A stretch of 61,506 nt of DNA from Candidatus Chloroploca sp. Khr17 (GCF_004138165.1 NZ_RYFF01000009.1:1-61506); one strand, 5' to 3'; numbered from the stretch's first letter, positions 20,563 through 30,484 are shown. The notes: generated by a model not told the origin, from the sequence alone. Numbers and translations: made by a program.

Positions 20563-22635
20563 CTACGCTAGGCCGAGCACGGTCAGCATCACATCGATCA
20601 GCTTGATGCCGATGAACGGGGCGATCAGGCCGCCCAGTCCGTAGATCAGCAGGTTGCGCTGCAGCAGCTGGGCCGCACCCATCGGGCGGTATTTGACGCC
20701 GCGTAGGGCCAGCGGGATGAGGAAAGGAATGATGATCGCGTTGAAGATGACCGCCGAGGCAATCGCGCTCGAGGGCGAGGTCAGGCCCATCACGTTGAGC
20801 GCGTTGAGCTGCGGGTAGGTGACAGCGAAGGCCGCCGGGATGATCGCAAAATACTTAGCCACATCGTTGGCAATGCTGAATGTCGTCAGCGAGCCGCGCG
20901 TGATCAGCAGTTGCTTGCCAATCTCGACCACCTCGATCAGCTTGGTCGGGTTCGAGTCCAGGTCAACCATGTTGCCGGCCTCTTTGGCCGCCTGGGTGCC
21001 CGAGTTCATCGCCACGGCCACGTCAGCCTGGGCGAGGGCTGGCGCGTCGTTGGTGCCGTCGCCGGTCATCGCCACCAGACGCCCGCCGGTCTGATACTCG
21101 CGGATGAGCTGGAGCTTGGCCTCGGGTGTGGCCTCGGCCAGGAAGTCGTCTACGCCGGCCTCGGCGGCGATGGCGGCGGCCGTGAGCGGGTTGTCGCCGG
21201 TGATCATCACCGTCTTGATGCCCATGCGCCGCAGCTCGGCAAAGCGCTCTTTCATCCCGCCCTTGACGATGTCCTTGAGCTGCACCACGCCCAGCACCTT
21301 CGCTTTGTCGGCCACCACCAGCGGCGTGCCGCCACGACGAGCGATGGTCTCGACCGTCAAACGTACCTCGGGGGGAAACTGGCCGCCCTGGCTTTCGACG
21401 TAGCGCTGGATGGCGTCGGACGCTCCTTTGCGCACCATGCTGCCACTGAGGTTCACGCCGCTCATGCGTGTCTGCGCTGTGAAGGGCACGAACTCTGCCC
21501 CTAACTCCTGGACATTGCGCTCACGGATGCCATACTTCTCTTTGGCCAACACGACGATCGAGCGGCCTTCGGGTGTCTCGTCGGCCAGTGAGGAGAGCTG
21601 GGCGGTATCCGCCAAGTGTTGCTCGCTGATACCATTGGCGGGGATGAAGGCCACCGCCTGCCGGTTGCCCAGGGTGATGGTACCGGTCTTATCGAGCAGC
21701 AGCACATCCACGTCGCCGGCGGCCTCGACCGCACGACCCGACATCGCGATGACGTTCGCCTGAATCATGCGATCCATGCCTGCGATGCCAATGGCCGAGA
21801 GCAACCCGCCGATCGTGGTCGGAATGAGACATACCAGCAACGCCACCAGTACGGCCACGGTGACCGGTGCGCCCGTGCCATTGGCCTGCACCGCAAAGAG
21901 CGAGAAGGGCAGCAGCGTAGTGGTAGACAGCAGGAAGATGATCGTCAGCGCGGCCAGCAAGATGTTGAGCGCGATCTCGTTGGGCGTTTTCTGGCGCTTG
22001 GCCCCCTCGACCATGCCGATCATGCGGTCGAGGAAGGTCTCGCCGGGGTTGGCGGTGATGCGCACCACCAGCCAGTCGCTCAGCACCGTGGTGCCGCCAG
22101 TAACGGCTGAGCGGTCGCCGCCGCTTTCGCGGATGACCGGGGCGCTCTCGCCCGTGATCGCGCTCTCATTGACCGAGGCCACGCCCTCTAGCACCTCGCC
22201 ATCCGAGGGAACCACGTCGCCGGCCTCGACCAGCACGACATCGCCAGCCCGCAGATCACCCGACGAGACGGGGCTGAACTGAGCGCCGTAGCGCGGCTCG
22301 CGGAGCTTCTTGGCCTGCACATCGCGGCGGGACTTGCGCAGCGTATTGGCCTGGGCCTTGCCGCGGCCCTCAGCCATCGCCTCGGCAAAGTTGGCAAACA
22401 GCACGGTGAACCAAAGCCACACGCTGATCGCGAAGATAAAGCTGGCGGGAGCCTCGCCCTGGCCGACGAGGGCCTGAAGCCAGAGCACGCTGGTCAGCAT
22501 TGCGCCCACCAGCACGACAAACATCACCGGGTTGCGGATCTGGATGCGCGGGTCCAGCTTCTGGAACGAGGCCACGATGGCCTGGCGAACGATCGCCGCC
22601 TCAAAGAGTGGGCGCGACTGCGGTTGCAGGGTCAT
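20563..22635 (-). CDS. kdpB: KdpB, K+-transporting P-type ATPase catalytic subunit
   Basis: The 690-residue P1A ATPase has [10 protein letters not shown] in the A domain, the phosphorylation motif [25 protein letters not shown] in the N domain, [14 protein letters not shown] and [22 protein letters not shown]. It ends with VYRPMGA-like [22 protein letters not shown], typical of KdpB. It couples ATP hydrolysis to K+ uptake through KdpA. AGAGGAA precedes the ATG. It lies 13 bases after kdpA and 32 bases before kdpC. Confidence 0.97.
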   Translation of the reverse strand: MTLQPQSRPLFEAAIVRQAIVASFQKLDPRIQIRNPVMFVVLVGAMLTSVLWLQALVGQGEAPASFIFAISVWLWFTVLFANFAEAMAEGRGKAQANTLRKSRRDVQAKKLREPRYGAQFSPVSSGDLRAGDVVLVEAGDVVPSDGEVLEGVASVNESAITGESAPVIRESGGDRSAVTGGTTVLSDWLVVRITANPGETFLDRMIGMVEGAKRQKTPNEIALNILLAALTIIFLLSTTTLLPFSLFAVQANGTGAPVTVAVLVALLVCLIPTTIGGLLSAIGIAGMDRMIQANVIAMSGRAVEAAGDVDVLLLDKTGTITLGNRQAVAFIPANGISEQHLADTAQLSSLADETPEGRSIVVLAKEKYGIRERNVQELGAEFVPFTAQTRMSGVNLSGSMVRKGASDAIQRYVESQGGQFPPEVRLTVETIARRGGTPLVVADKAKVLGVVQLKDIVKGGMKERFAELRRMGIKTVMITGDNPLTAAAIAAEAGVDDFLAEATPEAKLQLIREYQTGGRLVAMTGDGTNDAPALAQADVAVAMNSGTQAAKEAGNMVDLDSNPTKLIEVVEIGKQLLITRGSLTTFSIANDVAKYFAIIPAAFAVTYPQLNALNVMGLTSPSSAIASAVIFNAIIIPFLIPLALRGVKYRPMGAAQLLQRNLLIYGLGGLIAPFIGIKLIDVMLTVLGLA

Positions 22636-22648
22636 TTTCTTGTTTCCT

Positions 22649-24424
22649 CTACAGCCCCAGCATCAGCAGGTGCTCGACGATCGGGCCGAGCACCAGGGCT
22701 GGGATAAAGGTCAGAGCACCGACGATGATCACCACGCCAATCAGCATCACGACAAAGAGCGGCGTATCGGTCGGCAACGTGCCGGGGCCGACGGGCACCG
22801 TCTTTTTGGCGGCCAGCGAGCCAGCGATCGCCAGCACGGGCACCATCAGCCAGAAGCGCGCAATCAGCATCGCCAGGCCGCCGGTGGTGTTGTAGAAGGG
22901 GTTGTTCGCCCCCAGGCCGGCAAAGGCCGAACCGTTGTTGTTGCCCATCGAGCTGTAGGCGTAGAGCACCTCGCTGAAGCCGTGGGCACCCGGGTTGTAG
23001 ATCGAGGTGTAGCTGATGTTCGGGTCGTACAACGCACCCTTGCCCCAGGGGGTGGACACCGCCAGAGCGGTGAAGAAGAGCACCACCACGCAGGGGATGA
23101 GGATGAACAGCGAGGCCATCTTCATCTCGAAGGCCTCGATCTTCTTGCCCAGGTACTCGGGCGTGCGCCCCACCATCAGCCCGGCGATGAACACCGCGAT
23201 GATCGCAAAGATCAGCATCCCGTAGAGTCCCGAGCCCACGCCGCCGAAGATCACTTCGCCGAGTTGCATCAGGAAGAGCGGCACCAGCCCACCGAGCGGC
23301 GTGTAGCTGCCGTGCATCGAGTTCACCGAGCCGTTGGAGGCCGCCGTCGTCGCCGCCGCCCAGAGCGCAGAGTTCACCACGCCGAAGCGGGTCTCCTTGC
23401 CCTCCATATTGCCGCCAGCCTGGGCGTCGCTCGCCACAAGGTTCACGCCAAGCTGCGCGAGTTGCGGCGTGCCCGCCTGCTCCTGCACGACCGCCAGCAC
23501 GAGCAGCGGCACGAAGATGATCGTCATTGCGGCCAGCACCACCCAGCCTTGTCGGGTGTCGCCCACCATCGTGCCAAAGGTGTAGCAGAGCGCCGCCGGG
23601 ATGAGCAGGATGCTCAGCATCTGCAAGAAGTTCGTGAGCGGCGTCGGGTTTTCAAAGGGATGGGCCGAGTTGACGTTGAAGAAACCGCCGCCGTTGGTGC
23701 CTAGCTGCTTGATTGCAACCTGCGAGGCCGCCGGACCCACGGGCAGGGTCTGGGTCGTCACTGGGTTGCCGTCACCGTCGGTGGTCGCCTGCAGCAGCGG
23801 CACCTCGGTTGGCGGGTTGAAACTCTGCACGACCCCCTGTGAGACAAGGGCCAGGGCCAGGATCAACGCAAGTGGCAACAGGATGTAGAGCGTCGTGCGG
23901 GTCACGTCGACCCAGAAGTTGCCGATGCTCTGGGTGGTGCGCCCGCGTAGCCCGCGGATCAGCGCGACCAGCACGGCTATGCCCGAGGCGGACGAAAGGA
24001 AGTTCTGCACGTTCAGGCCAAGCATCTGGGTGAGGTAGCTCATCGTCACCTCGCCGCCGTAGCCCTGCCAGTTGGTGTTGGAGGCGAACGAGGCCGCAGT
24101 GTTGAAGGACGAATCGGGCGTCACCGCACCCAACATGGCCGGATTGAGTGGCAGCACGGCCTGGAGCCGCTGAAGCCCGTAGACCGCCAGCATGCCCAGG
24201 GCGTTGAAGAGGATCACGGCAATGGCGTACTGCTTCCAACTCTGCCCCGCGTCCTCGCGGGTGCCGAGCAGACGGTACAAGCGCCGCTCGAGCGGGGCGA
24301 GCAGGGTATTCAGCCCGACGTTCTGGCCCTCGTAGACGCGCGCCATGTACCAACCCAGCGGCTTGACCAGCGCGAACAGCACGACGAGGTAGAGAACGAT
24401 CTGCACCCATCCGTTGGCAGTCAT
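22649..24424 (-). CDS. kdpA: KdpA, K+-binding channel subunit
   Basis: The 591-residue protein of about ten membrane helices has the K+-selectivity-filter-like segments of Kdp[13 protein letters not shown]-type (here [12 protein letters not shown]), [42 protein letters not shown] and [13 protein letters not shown]-type (here [14 protein letters not shown]). It is the translocating subunit of the high-affinity K+ pump. Its ATG overlaps the kdpF stop (TGATG), and kdpB follows closely. Confidence 0.97.
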   Translation of the reverse strand: MTANGWVQIVLYLVVLFALVKPLGWYMARVYEGQNVGLNTLLAPLERRLYRLLGTREDAGQSWKQYAIAVILFNALGMLAVYGLQRLQAVLPLNPAMLGAVTPDSSFNTAASFASNTNWQGYGGEVTMSYLTQMLGLNVQNFLSSASGIAVLVALIRGLRGRTTQSIGNFWVDVTRTTLYILLPLALILALALVSQGVVQSFNPPTEVPLLQATTDGDGNPVTTQTLPVGPAASQVAIKQLGTNGGGFFNVNSAHPFENPTPLTNFLQMLSILLIPAALCYTFGTMVGDTRQGWVVLAAMTIIFVPLLVLAVVQEQAGTPQLAQLGVNLVASDAQAGGNMEGKETRFGVVNSALWAAATTAASNGSVNSMHGSYTPLGGLVPLFLMQLGEVIFGGVGSGLYGMLIFAIIAVFIAGLMVGRTPEYLGKKIEAFEMKMASLFILIPCVVVLFFTALAVSTPWGKGALYDPNISYTSIYNPGAHGFSEVLYAYSSMGNNNGSAFAGLGANNPFYNTTGGLAMLIARFWLMVPVLAIAGSLAAKKTVPVGPGTLPTDTPLFVVMLIGVVIIVGALTFIPALVLGPIVEHLLMLGL

Positions 24425-24513
24425 CAGAAACGCTCCGGATGCAATAGGGTGACAAACAGGTAGACCATCAGCGCCAGTGCCAGCGTAGCACCAACGAGGT
24501 ACAGCACATCCAT
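24424..24513 (-). CDS. kdpF: KdpF small stabilising subunit
   Basis: The 29-residue peptide MDVLYLVGATLALALMVYLF... has one membrane helix and the terminal LLHPERF typical of KdpF, which stabilises the KdpABC complex. GGGAGG lies 6 bases before the ATG. Start and stop overlap both neighbours as TGATG, giving a tightly coupled chain from the upstream 30-residue ORF to kdpA. Confidence 0.9.
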   Translation of the reverse strand: MDVLYLVGATLALALMVYLFVTLLHPERF

Positions 24514-24605
24514 CACTTGCCTCCCATCAATCGGTCACTGTACGCGATCAGCCCCCAGGTCAGGGCGAAGAACAGCACCGTCAGTCCGAGAAAGACCAGA
24601 TCCAT
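24513..24605 (-). CDS. 30-residue membrane peptide at the head of the kdp operon
   Basis: The peptide has one strong membrane helix (residues about 2-21, VFLGLTVLFFALTWGLIAY) and a polar end SDRLMGGK. GAGAGG precedes the ATG at 24605, and the stop overlaps the kdpF start as TGATG. It is the first ORF of the operon and is too conserved in architecture with KdpF to be chance. It could be a second KdpF-like subunit or a regulator; I do not know a family name. Confidence 0.7.
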   Translation of the reverse strand: MDLVFLGLTVLFFALTWGLIAYSDRLMGGK

Positions 24606-24657
24606 CTCTTACCTCTCATGGTTGGTCACGAACCCTGTAGATACTGTAATCCTGATG

Positions 24658-24710
24658 GGTATAAAAGTGGCGTATAAAAAGTGACCGGGGCGTAAAAATT
24701 CTGTATAAAC
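24658..24710 (-). promoter_or_regulatory. Candidate KdpE operator region upstream of kdpFABC
   Basis: On the minus strand TTTATACAGAATTTTTA (24709-24693) is followed by two further TTTTATA-type boxes (24680-24659). The pattern TTTATA-N-TTTTTA resembles the enterobacterial KdpE site. A 17-base box matching at 15 positions lies upstream of kimA at 29750-29766. The intergenic region also serves divergent kdpD. Confidence 0.55.
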
Positions 24711-24818
24711 GGCACCTTACTGGTCTGCAGTGGTCTACAATGGAGCCGTGACCTACAATTGAGGCGCTGCCTGAACGATGCAAGCAACGCCTCCAGCCCA
24801 CCGTAGACGAGGAGCGTG

Positions 24819-27593
24819 ATGAGCGACCAGAGCCGGCCCGATCCTGATGCCCTACTGGCTCGCGTGCAGGCCGAGCAAGCCGCCGCTACCCGAGGGCGCC
24901 TGACGGTCTTCTTCGGTGCCGCCCCCGGCGTCGGCAAGACCTATGCAATGCTCGAGGCAGCCCACGCCCGCAAGGCCGAGGGGGTGGACGTTGTCGTGGG
25001 CATCGTCGAGACCCACGGCCGTGCAGAGACCCAGGCGCTGCTCGATGGGTTGGAGGTACTGCCGCACCAGGAGCTGTCCTACCACGGCGTTACCCTGCGC
25101 GAGTTCGATCTCGACGCCGCCCTCGCCCGCTGCCCCCGGCTTATCCTGATGGACGAGTTGGCGCACACCAATGCCCCCGGCACCCGCCACCCCAAGCGCT
25201 GGCAGGATGTCCACGAGCTCCTTACCGCCGGCATCGAGGTCTACACCACGGTCAACGTCCAGCATCTTGAAAGCCTCAACGATGTTGTGGCCCAGATCAC
25301 CGGGGTGATTGTGCGCGAGACCGTGCCCGACACCGTGGTCGAGCAGGCCGACGAGGTCAAGCTGATCGACCTGCCCACCGATGACCTGCTCCAGCGCCTG
25401 CGTGAAGGCAAGGTCTACCTGCCGCAGAACGCCGAGCGGGCAATGGGCAACTTCTTCCGCAAGGGCAACCTGATCGCGCTGCGTGAACTGGCCCTGCGGC
25501 GCACCGCCGACCGCGTCGACGCCCAGATGGAACTCTACCGGCGCGACAATGCGATCTCTACACCCTGGCCGACAGCGCTGCGCCTGCTGGTCGGCATTAG
25601 CTCGGGGCCATCGGCGGCGCACCTGGTGCGCGCAGCCCGCCAGATGGCCGCCGGTCTGCGCGCCGAGTGGATTGTCGCCTATGTTGAGACGCCCACGGAA
25701 CTGCGTCGCCCCGAGGCTGAGCGCGAGCGAGCGGTGCAAACCCTGCGCCTCGCCGAACAACTCGGCGCAGAAACGCTCACCCTCAGCGCCACAAACGCCG
25801 CCGCTGAGCTCCTCTCCTACGCACGCACCCGCAATATCTCGAAGATCGTGATCGGCAAGCCCGAACGTCCCCGCTGGCAGGATATGCTCTTTGGCTCGGT
25901 CGCCGACGATCTGCTCCGCAAGAGCGGCGTGATCGACATCTACGTGCTTTCGGGCGACTTCGGCGATACCGAGCCACTCCTGCGCACGCCGCTCCAGCTC
26001 ACGAGCCCATGGCAGACCTACGCGGCTGCGCCAGTCCTGGTGGCGGTATGCACTCTGCTCGCCCTGGGGGTTGACCAGCTTGGCATCGGCGAAGCAAATA
26101 TCATTATGCTCTACCTGCTGGGTGTGCTCGGCGTGGCGTTGGCCGGCGGCCGTGGTCCGTCAACCCTGGCAGCGATGCTCAGTGTGCTGAGCTTCAACTT
26201 CTTCTTCGTCAATCCCCGCAGCACCTTCACCGTCACCGACGTGCGCTACCTGATCACCTTTGGCGTGATGCTCGTGGTTGCCCTAGTGGTGAGCAACTTG
26301 ACCATCCGCTTCCGCCAGCAGGCCGAGGCGGCCCGGCAGCGCGAGCGGCGCACGGCGGCCCTCTATGTGCTCAGCCGCGAGTTCGCCAGCACCCGCGGGA
26401 CGGAAAAGCTGCTCCGCGTGGCGGTGCGCCACATCGCCGAAGTGTTCGACAGCCAGGTGGTTATCTTGCTCCCCTGCGCCGACCGCATGCTCCGGCCCTG
26501 GGGCGAGGTGAGCGGCTGGTCAGAAGGCATCGACCCGGCACACCTGTTTGGCCTGAGCGGGGCCGAGCAGGGGGTGGCGCAGTGGGTCTTTGACCACACC
26601 GAGCGGGCCGGGCTAGGCACAGATACGCTGCCAAGCGCCGAGGGTCTCTACCTACCGCTGATCGGCTCACGGCGCAGCGTCGGCGTGCTCGGGGTGCGCC
26701 CCCGGCAACGGACGCAACTGCTGAACCCTGAGCAGGTACACTTGCTGGAGACCTTCGCCAGCCAGACCGCGCTAGCCTTGGAGCGGGCAGGCCTCGCGGT
26801 GGAGGCCGAGCAGGCAACCCTAGCCGCCGAAACCGAGCGGCTGCGCTCGGCCCTGCTCTCCTCGGTCTCCCACGATCTGCGTACGCCGCTGGCGATTATC
26901 ACCGGTGCGCTCTCCAGTCTCACGCAAGACGGTGACGAGCTAGATCGCGACACCCGCGCCGATCTTGCTCGGACGGCCTGCGACGAGGCCGAGCGCCTCA
27001 AACGGCTGCTGACGAACCTGCTAGAGATGACGCGCCTGGAGTCTGGGGCAGTCCATGTGCGGAAGGAGTGGCAGCCCCTGGAAGAAGTAGTAGGGGTGGC
27101 GGTTGCTCAAGTTGCCGACGGTGATGAACCATCGGGCCTCCTGCCGGGCTCACGGCCCTTTGACATCACGCTACCAGCCGACCTGCCCCTGGTTCTGCTC
27201 GACGGCATCCTGATCGAGCAGGTGCTGGTGAACCTGCTCGACAACGCCGTGAAGCATACGCCCCTCGGCACACCGATCCGCCTTGCTGCGCGCTTTATCC
27301 CGGCCTCCGCAGGGCAACCGCAGCCCGCTGTTGAGGTGTCGGTCACCGACCGGGGGCCGGGGCTCGCCCCTGGCGACGAGCAGCGGGTGTTCGACAAGTT
27401 CTATCGCGGCGGCGCTGACAGCGGGCGGGGCAATGTCGGGCTCGGGCTGGCAATCTGCAAGGGCATGGTCGAGGCCCACGGCGGGCGAATCTGGGCCGAG
27501 AACCAGCCTGAGGGCGGGGCCATGTTCCGCTTCACCATCCCGCTTGAAGGCCACCCACCGACCGTGGGTCCCGAGGCTACCGCCTCGCACTAA
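24819..27593 (+). CDS. kdpD: KdpD sensor histidine kinase
   Basis: The protein is 924 residues from the ATG at 24819 (GAGGAG upstream; a GTG one codon earlier is possible). It has an N-terminal KdpD domain with Walker A GAAPGVGKT (33-41) and LILMDELAHTNAPGTRH, a USP-like domain (about 245-375), four membrane helices (about 395-500), a GAF domain (about 520-655), HisKA with His685 (SVSHDLRTPL) and HATPase with DRGPGL and GNVGLGLAI. It senses K+ limitation and turgor and phosphorylates KdpE. It is divergent from kdpFABC and convergent with kimA. Confidence 0.96.
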   Translation: MSDQSRPDPDALLARVQAEQAAATRGRLTVFFGAAPGVGKTYAMLEAAHARKAEGVDVVVGIVETHGRAETQALLDGLEVLPHQELSYHGVTLREFDLDAALARCPRLILMDELAHTNAPGTRHPKRWQDVHELLTAGIEVYTTVNVQHLESLNDVVAQITGVIVRETVPDTVVEQADEVKLIDLPTDDLLQRLREGKVYLPQNAERAMGNFFRKGNLIALRELALRRTADRVDAQMELYRRDNAISTPWPTALRLLVGISSGPSAAHLVRAARQMAAGLRAEWIVAYVETPTELRRPEAERERAVQTLRLAEQLGAETLTLSATNAAAELLSYARTRNISKIVIGKPERPRWQDMLFGSVADDLLRKSGVIDIYVLSGDFGDTEPLLRTPLQLTSPWQTYAAAPVLVAVCTLLALGVDQLGIGEANIIMLYLLGVLGVALAGGRGPSTLAAMLSVLSFNFFFVNPRSTFTVTDVRYLITFGVMLVVALVVSNLTIRFRQQAEAARQRERRTAALYVLSREFASTRGTEKLLRVAVRHIAEVFDSQVVILLPCADRMLRPWGEVSGWSEGIDPAHLFGLSGAEQGVAQWVFDHTERAGLGTDTLPSAEGLYLPLIGSRRSVGVLGVRPRQRTQLLNPEQVHLLETFASQTALALERAGLAVEAEQATLAAETERLRSALLSSVSHDLRTPLAIITGALSSLTQDGDELDRDTRADLARTACDEAERLKRLLTNLLEMTRLESGAVHVRKEWQPLEEVVGVAVAQVADGDEPSGLLPGSRPFDITLPADLPLVLLDGILIEQVLVNLLDNAVKHTPLGTPIRLAARFIPASAGQPQPAVEVSVTDRGPGLAPGDEQRVFDKFYRGGADSGRGNVGLGLAICKGMVEAHGGRIWAENQPEGGAMFRFTIPLEGHPPTVGPEATASH

Positions 27594-27638
27594 CGCGTTT
27601 CGCTGCACTGGTGGCCTACGGCCGCCAACAAGCTCTGC

Positions 27639-27708
27639 TTTTCTGGCACAAAGGCCAACTGGCCTTTGCGCCAGAAAAACGGATTGTAAGGGCGAACGCC
27701 CTTACAAT
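27639..27708. terminator. Two adjacent hairpins between convergent kdpD and kimA
   Basis: The first hairpin (27639-27678) has an 18-bp stem TTTTCTGGC-CAAAGGCC / GGCCTTTG-GCCAGAAAA with one mismatch and an AACT loop. The second (27683-27708) is a 12-bp perfect palindrome ATTGTAAGGGCG/CGCCCTTACAAT. The A/T-rich flanks of the first could end transcription in both directions. Confidence 0.55.
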
Positions 27709-27711
27709 GTC

Positions 27712-29562
27712 TTATTGCTCGAGCTTGTAGGGCACGCTGACGACGATCTTGCCTGCCCGGAACATCAGGGCGGTGCGAAGAATCAGGCCCGTCTGGTTGT
27801 GGAGCAGATGCTCCCACCAGTGGGCGGGCACAAACTCGGGCAAGATCACCATGACCTCATCGTCGTGATAGCGCCCATCGACCTCGGCGATGTATTTGAG
27901 CAGTGGGGTAATCAGTGAGCGGTACGGCGAATCGAGCACCACCAGCGGCACGTCGCAGCCCCAGTCTTGCCAGCGGGCGTGAATCCTCTCGGTGTACTCA
28001 GCATCCATGTTTACCGTCACCGCTGTGACATTGTTGGGCGCTAATGCGTTGGCGATCTGCAGCGCTGGCAGGGTGCCCTTGTGGAGGCCGCTAACCAGCA
28101 CAACCGCAGTCAGTCGGCGTACCGGCTTCGGCTTTGTCGCATTTGCGAGCGAGAGTTGCGCTGCCACCCGCACGTAGTGGCGATGGATCGCCTGGAAAAT
28201 CACCACTAGCAGTGGGATGAGCACAAGAACCACCCAGGCCCCGTGGGTGAACTTGGTCATCACGAGCACCACCAGCACAACCGCCGTCAACCCAGCGCCC
28301 AGACCGTTGATGCCAAGGCCCAACCGCCAGCCCGGCTCCTTCTCGCGTAGGTGGTGGATGACCATCCCACCTTGCGACAGCGTGAACGAGAGAAACACGC
28401 CGATGGCGTAGAGCGGCAACATCGCGATCTCGTTGGCACGAAAGAAAACCACAAGGCCGGCCGCAAAGAGCGAGAGCACCACAATGCCGTTGGAGAAGAC
28501 GAGACGATCACCGCGCGACGAGAACTGGCGTGGCAGAAAACGATCCTTGGCAAGCAGTGAAGCCAGGCGCGGGAAGTCCGCGTAGGCCGTATTGGCGGCC
28601 AGAACCAGGATCAGGGCAGTCGCCACCTGGATAATGGTGTAGACCGGGCCGACCCCAAAGACGGTGCGGGCAATCTGCGAGACGATCGTCTCGTGCGTGA
28701 CCTCGTTCGGCACAGCTGTCAGCCGGTCGGCGAGCCAGGTGATGCCGAGGAACATCGTACCCAGGATGCCAACCATCCAACTCAAGGTTGTCGCGGCGTT
28801 CTTGGCTTCAGGGTGCTTGAAGGCGGGGATGCCGTTGGAAATCGCCTCCACACCCGTGAGGGCAGTGCAGCCGGCAGCAAAGGCCCGCAGCACCAGCCAC
28901 AGTCCGAGGGCCTCGCCGGCGTGGAGTTCAGGCGCGACCGCCTGCACGACGGGCTGAGCCGTGCCGAGCAACATACGTCCGACACCCCAGGCGACCATCG
29001 CCAGAATGCATACGATAAAGAGATAGGTCGGGACGGCGAAGACCGCCCCGCTCTCCTTCACACCGCGGAGGTTGGCCAGGCCAACAACGAGAATGCAGAG
29101 CAGCGCAATCTCGACGGCGTACTGGGCTAGCCAGGGCGCCCCCCAGTTGGTTGCGAGGGAGGTGATCGCGGCGACGCCGGCCGAGATCGAGACCGCGACT
29201 GTCAGCACATAGTCGATCAGCAGGGCCGCTGCGGCGATGAGGCCGGGCAACTGGCCGAGGTTCTCGTGGGCGACAATGTAGGCGCCCCCGCCGTTCGGGT
29301 AGGCGTGGATGGTCTGCCGGTACGAGATCGCGACGACAAGCAGCAGAAAGCTAATGCCACCTGCGATGGGCAAGCCAAGGCCCAGGGCAGACGCCCCACC
29401 GACGATGAGCACGGCGAGAATGGCCTCGGTAGCGTAGGCGACCGACGAGAGGGCGTCGGAGGAGAAGACCGCCAGGGCGGTGATGTTGTTCAGCCGCTCG
29501 TGGTGCTGGTGCTCTGTGGCAATTGGTTTGCCGATCAACAGGCGTTTGAGCAATGAAGCCAT
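27712..29562 (-). CDS. kimA: KimA-like K+ transporter, APC superfamily
   Basis: The 616-residue protein has twelve or so membrane helices and a cytosolic C-terminal alpha/beta domain (about 480-616). It resembles Bacillus KimA closely: RLLIGKPIATEHQ, LAVFSSDALSSVAYATEAIL, SYRQTIHAYPNGGGAYIVA, LIDYVLTVAVSISAG, LTGVEAISNGIPAFK, RGDRLVFSNGI and the end LLHNQTGLILR. KimA is a K+/H+ symporter. GGAGGAG lies 10 bases before the ATG at 29562. It is preceded by a structured leader and a box shared with kdp. It was called by similarity pattern, so a broader APC permease is the alternative. Confidence 0.85.
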   Translation of the reverse strand: MASLLKRLLIGKPIATEHQHHERLNNITALAVFSSDALSSVAYATEAILAVLIVGGASALGLGLPIAGGISFLLLVVAISYRQTIHAYPNGGGAYIVAHENLGQLPGLIAAAALLIDYVLTVAVSISAGVAAITSLATNWGAPWLAQYAVEIALLCILVVGLANLRGVKESGAVFAVPTYLFIVCILAMVAWGVGRMLLGTAQPVVQAVAPELHAGEALGLWLVLRAFAAGCTALTGVEAISNGIPAFKHPEAKNAATTLSWMVGILGTMFLGITWLADRLTAVPNEVTHETIVSQIARTVFGVGPVYTIIQVATALILVLAANTAYADFPRLASLLAKDRFLPRQFSSRGDRLVFSNGIVVLSLFAAGLVVFFRANEIAMLPLYAIGVFLSFTLSQGGMVIHHLREKEPGWRLGLGINGLGAGLTAVVLVVLVMTKFTHGAWVVLVLIPLLVVIFQAIHRHYVRVAAQLSLANATKPKPVRRLTAVVLVSGLHKGTLPALQIANALAPNNVTAVTVNMDAEYTERIHARWQDWGCDVPLVVLDSPYRSLITPLLKYIAEVDGRYHDDEVMVILPEFVPAHWWEHLLHNQTGLILRTALMFRAGKIVVSVPYKLEQ

Positions 29563-29608
29563 GTGAAAACATCTCCTCCAACGTAAGCGATAGGTCAATC
29601 GCGGGCAA

Positions 29609-29746
29609 CAAAAAACGCCGACGCGGCAGTCGGCACAAGGGGTCGGCTGTCATGGGAACGCCCTAAAATGAATGGCGCTCGCCGGTGAGCATCTCCCTCG
29701 TGCGTGCGATCATACACCCGAGAGCCTGACCACACAAGGGATCACC
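29609..29746 (-). ncRNA. Structured 5' leader of kimA with terminator: candidate riboswitch/attenuator
   Basis: In the minus-strand RNA the order is P1 (29746-29684), P2 (29679-29657) and a GC hairpin followed by six U (29634-29610). P1 is closed by GGUGA/UCACC, with CCCUUGUGUG pairing to CGCACGAGGG. P2 is AGCGCC pairing to GGCGUU. The hairpin, GCCGAC-N6-GUCGGC, is an intrinsic terminator about 50 bases before the kimA start. CCCUUGUG occurs again just before the terminator (29641-29634) and could compete for the P1 3' arm. It does not match the ydaO c-di-AMP consensus as I know it. Confidence 0.5.
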
Positions 29747-29749
29747 GTA

Positions 29750-29766
29750 TAAAAATACTGTATATA
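29750..29766 (-). promoter_or_regulatory. Box shared with kdp upstream of kimA
   Basis: Minus-strand TATATACAGTATTTTTA differs from the kdp box TTTATACAGAATTTTTA at two of 17 positions. It abuts the leader structure by 3 bases, so it may instead be part of the core promoter (TATTTT/TTTTAT as -10). It is either a KdpE site or a shared promoter element. Confidence 0.45.
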
Positions 29767-29907
29767 TTTTCTGCTGTCACCAGGCATGGCGGCCGCGCCT
29801 CGGCCTCAACTGCGCCAAGGTGAGATAGCCCCGCAACAGGCCGCCTTTGCACGCCGTCGCCGAGGCGTTATGGTTTTTCAGTACATAATCCGCTTATTGG
29901 GTATTGG

Positions 29908-29980
29908 AAACCTGCCAGGTGTGCGCCGCCACAATCCTAGGGCTACCAGAGGGATGTCCTGGCGCACACCTGGCAGGTTT
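29908..29980. repeat. Perfect 20-bp inverted repeat, 33-base spacer
   Basis: AAACCTGCCAGGTGTGCGCC (29908-29927) is repeated in inverted form at 29961-29980. It lies in the 700-base stretch 29767-30455, in which I see no gene. It is probably a small palindromic mobile element. Confidence 0.65.
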
Positions 29981-30247
29981 GATATGTCCCGCTGATGGTG
30001 CGGTAAACCGTTGCCCAGCTATGATGAAGGTACCACCTCGGTGCGTGCTATGCTACGCAAAGCAGCACGCAGACGAACATCCAACCAGAGAATTTTTCGC
30101 ATTCACCGATGCAACCGAAAATGCCTCAGCAAAGGCAATCGGTTACGTGGGCGATGGCCTTATACCAATTACGGTTCGTACCCCCGCATTGTCATACTGA
30201 GTATCAAGTGGCCCACGGGCCAGTGGCACCGCGATAACATCCAGGGA

Positions 30248-30319
30248 TGTCATTAGGAGCGCAGCGAAGCATCTGTGCCGTCGGGACGCCCGAGACCCTT
30301 CGCTTCGCTCAGGGTGACA
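30248..30319. repeat. Palindromic extragenic repeat (TGTCATT...GTGACA type)
   Basis: TGTCATT-AGGAGCGCAGCGAAGCATC at one end mirrors GAGACCCTTCGCTTCGCTCAGGGTGACA at the other (shown here by end motifs AGCGAAGC and GCTTCGCT). A partial relative, GAGATGCTTCGCGACGCTCAG, is near 43467. It belongs to a class of extragenic palindromes common in many genomes. Confidence 0.55.
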
Positions 30320-30455
30320 ATGCGACCTCCTCAACGGGAATTGGTCTTATGTGAGAGGTTTGGATCGCGGAGTTGCAGGCTATTTCAGCGTTGGGCGGCG
30401 TTCATCCCATGTCCATGCCCATGCCTGCCACACTGCCCACATCCAGGGTGTGCCG

Positions 30456-30484
30456 TTGCATAACCGGTGCGGCTCGGCTACAAT
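30456..30484 (+). promoter_or_regulatory. Promoter of the higBA-like pair
   Basis: TTGCAT (30456-30461), a 17-base spacer and TACAAT (30479-30484) make a good sigma-70-type promoter, 57 bases before the toxin ATG. Confidence 0.5.

Noticed and set aside
22532-23704. Plus-strand open frame of 390 codons over kdpA/kdpB
   Set aside because: Its His/Arg/Glu-rich composition is typical of an antisense frame, and it has no family pattern.
29609-29746. Known c-di-AMP (ydaO) riboswitch ahead of kimA
   Set aside because: I could not find the conserved ydaO segments, so I list it only as an unassigned structured leader.
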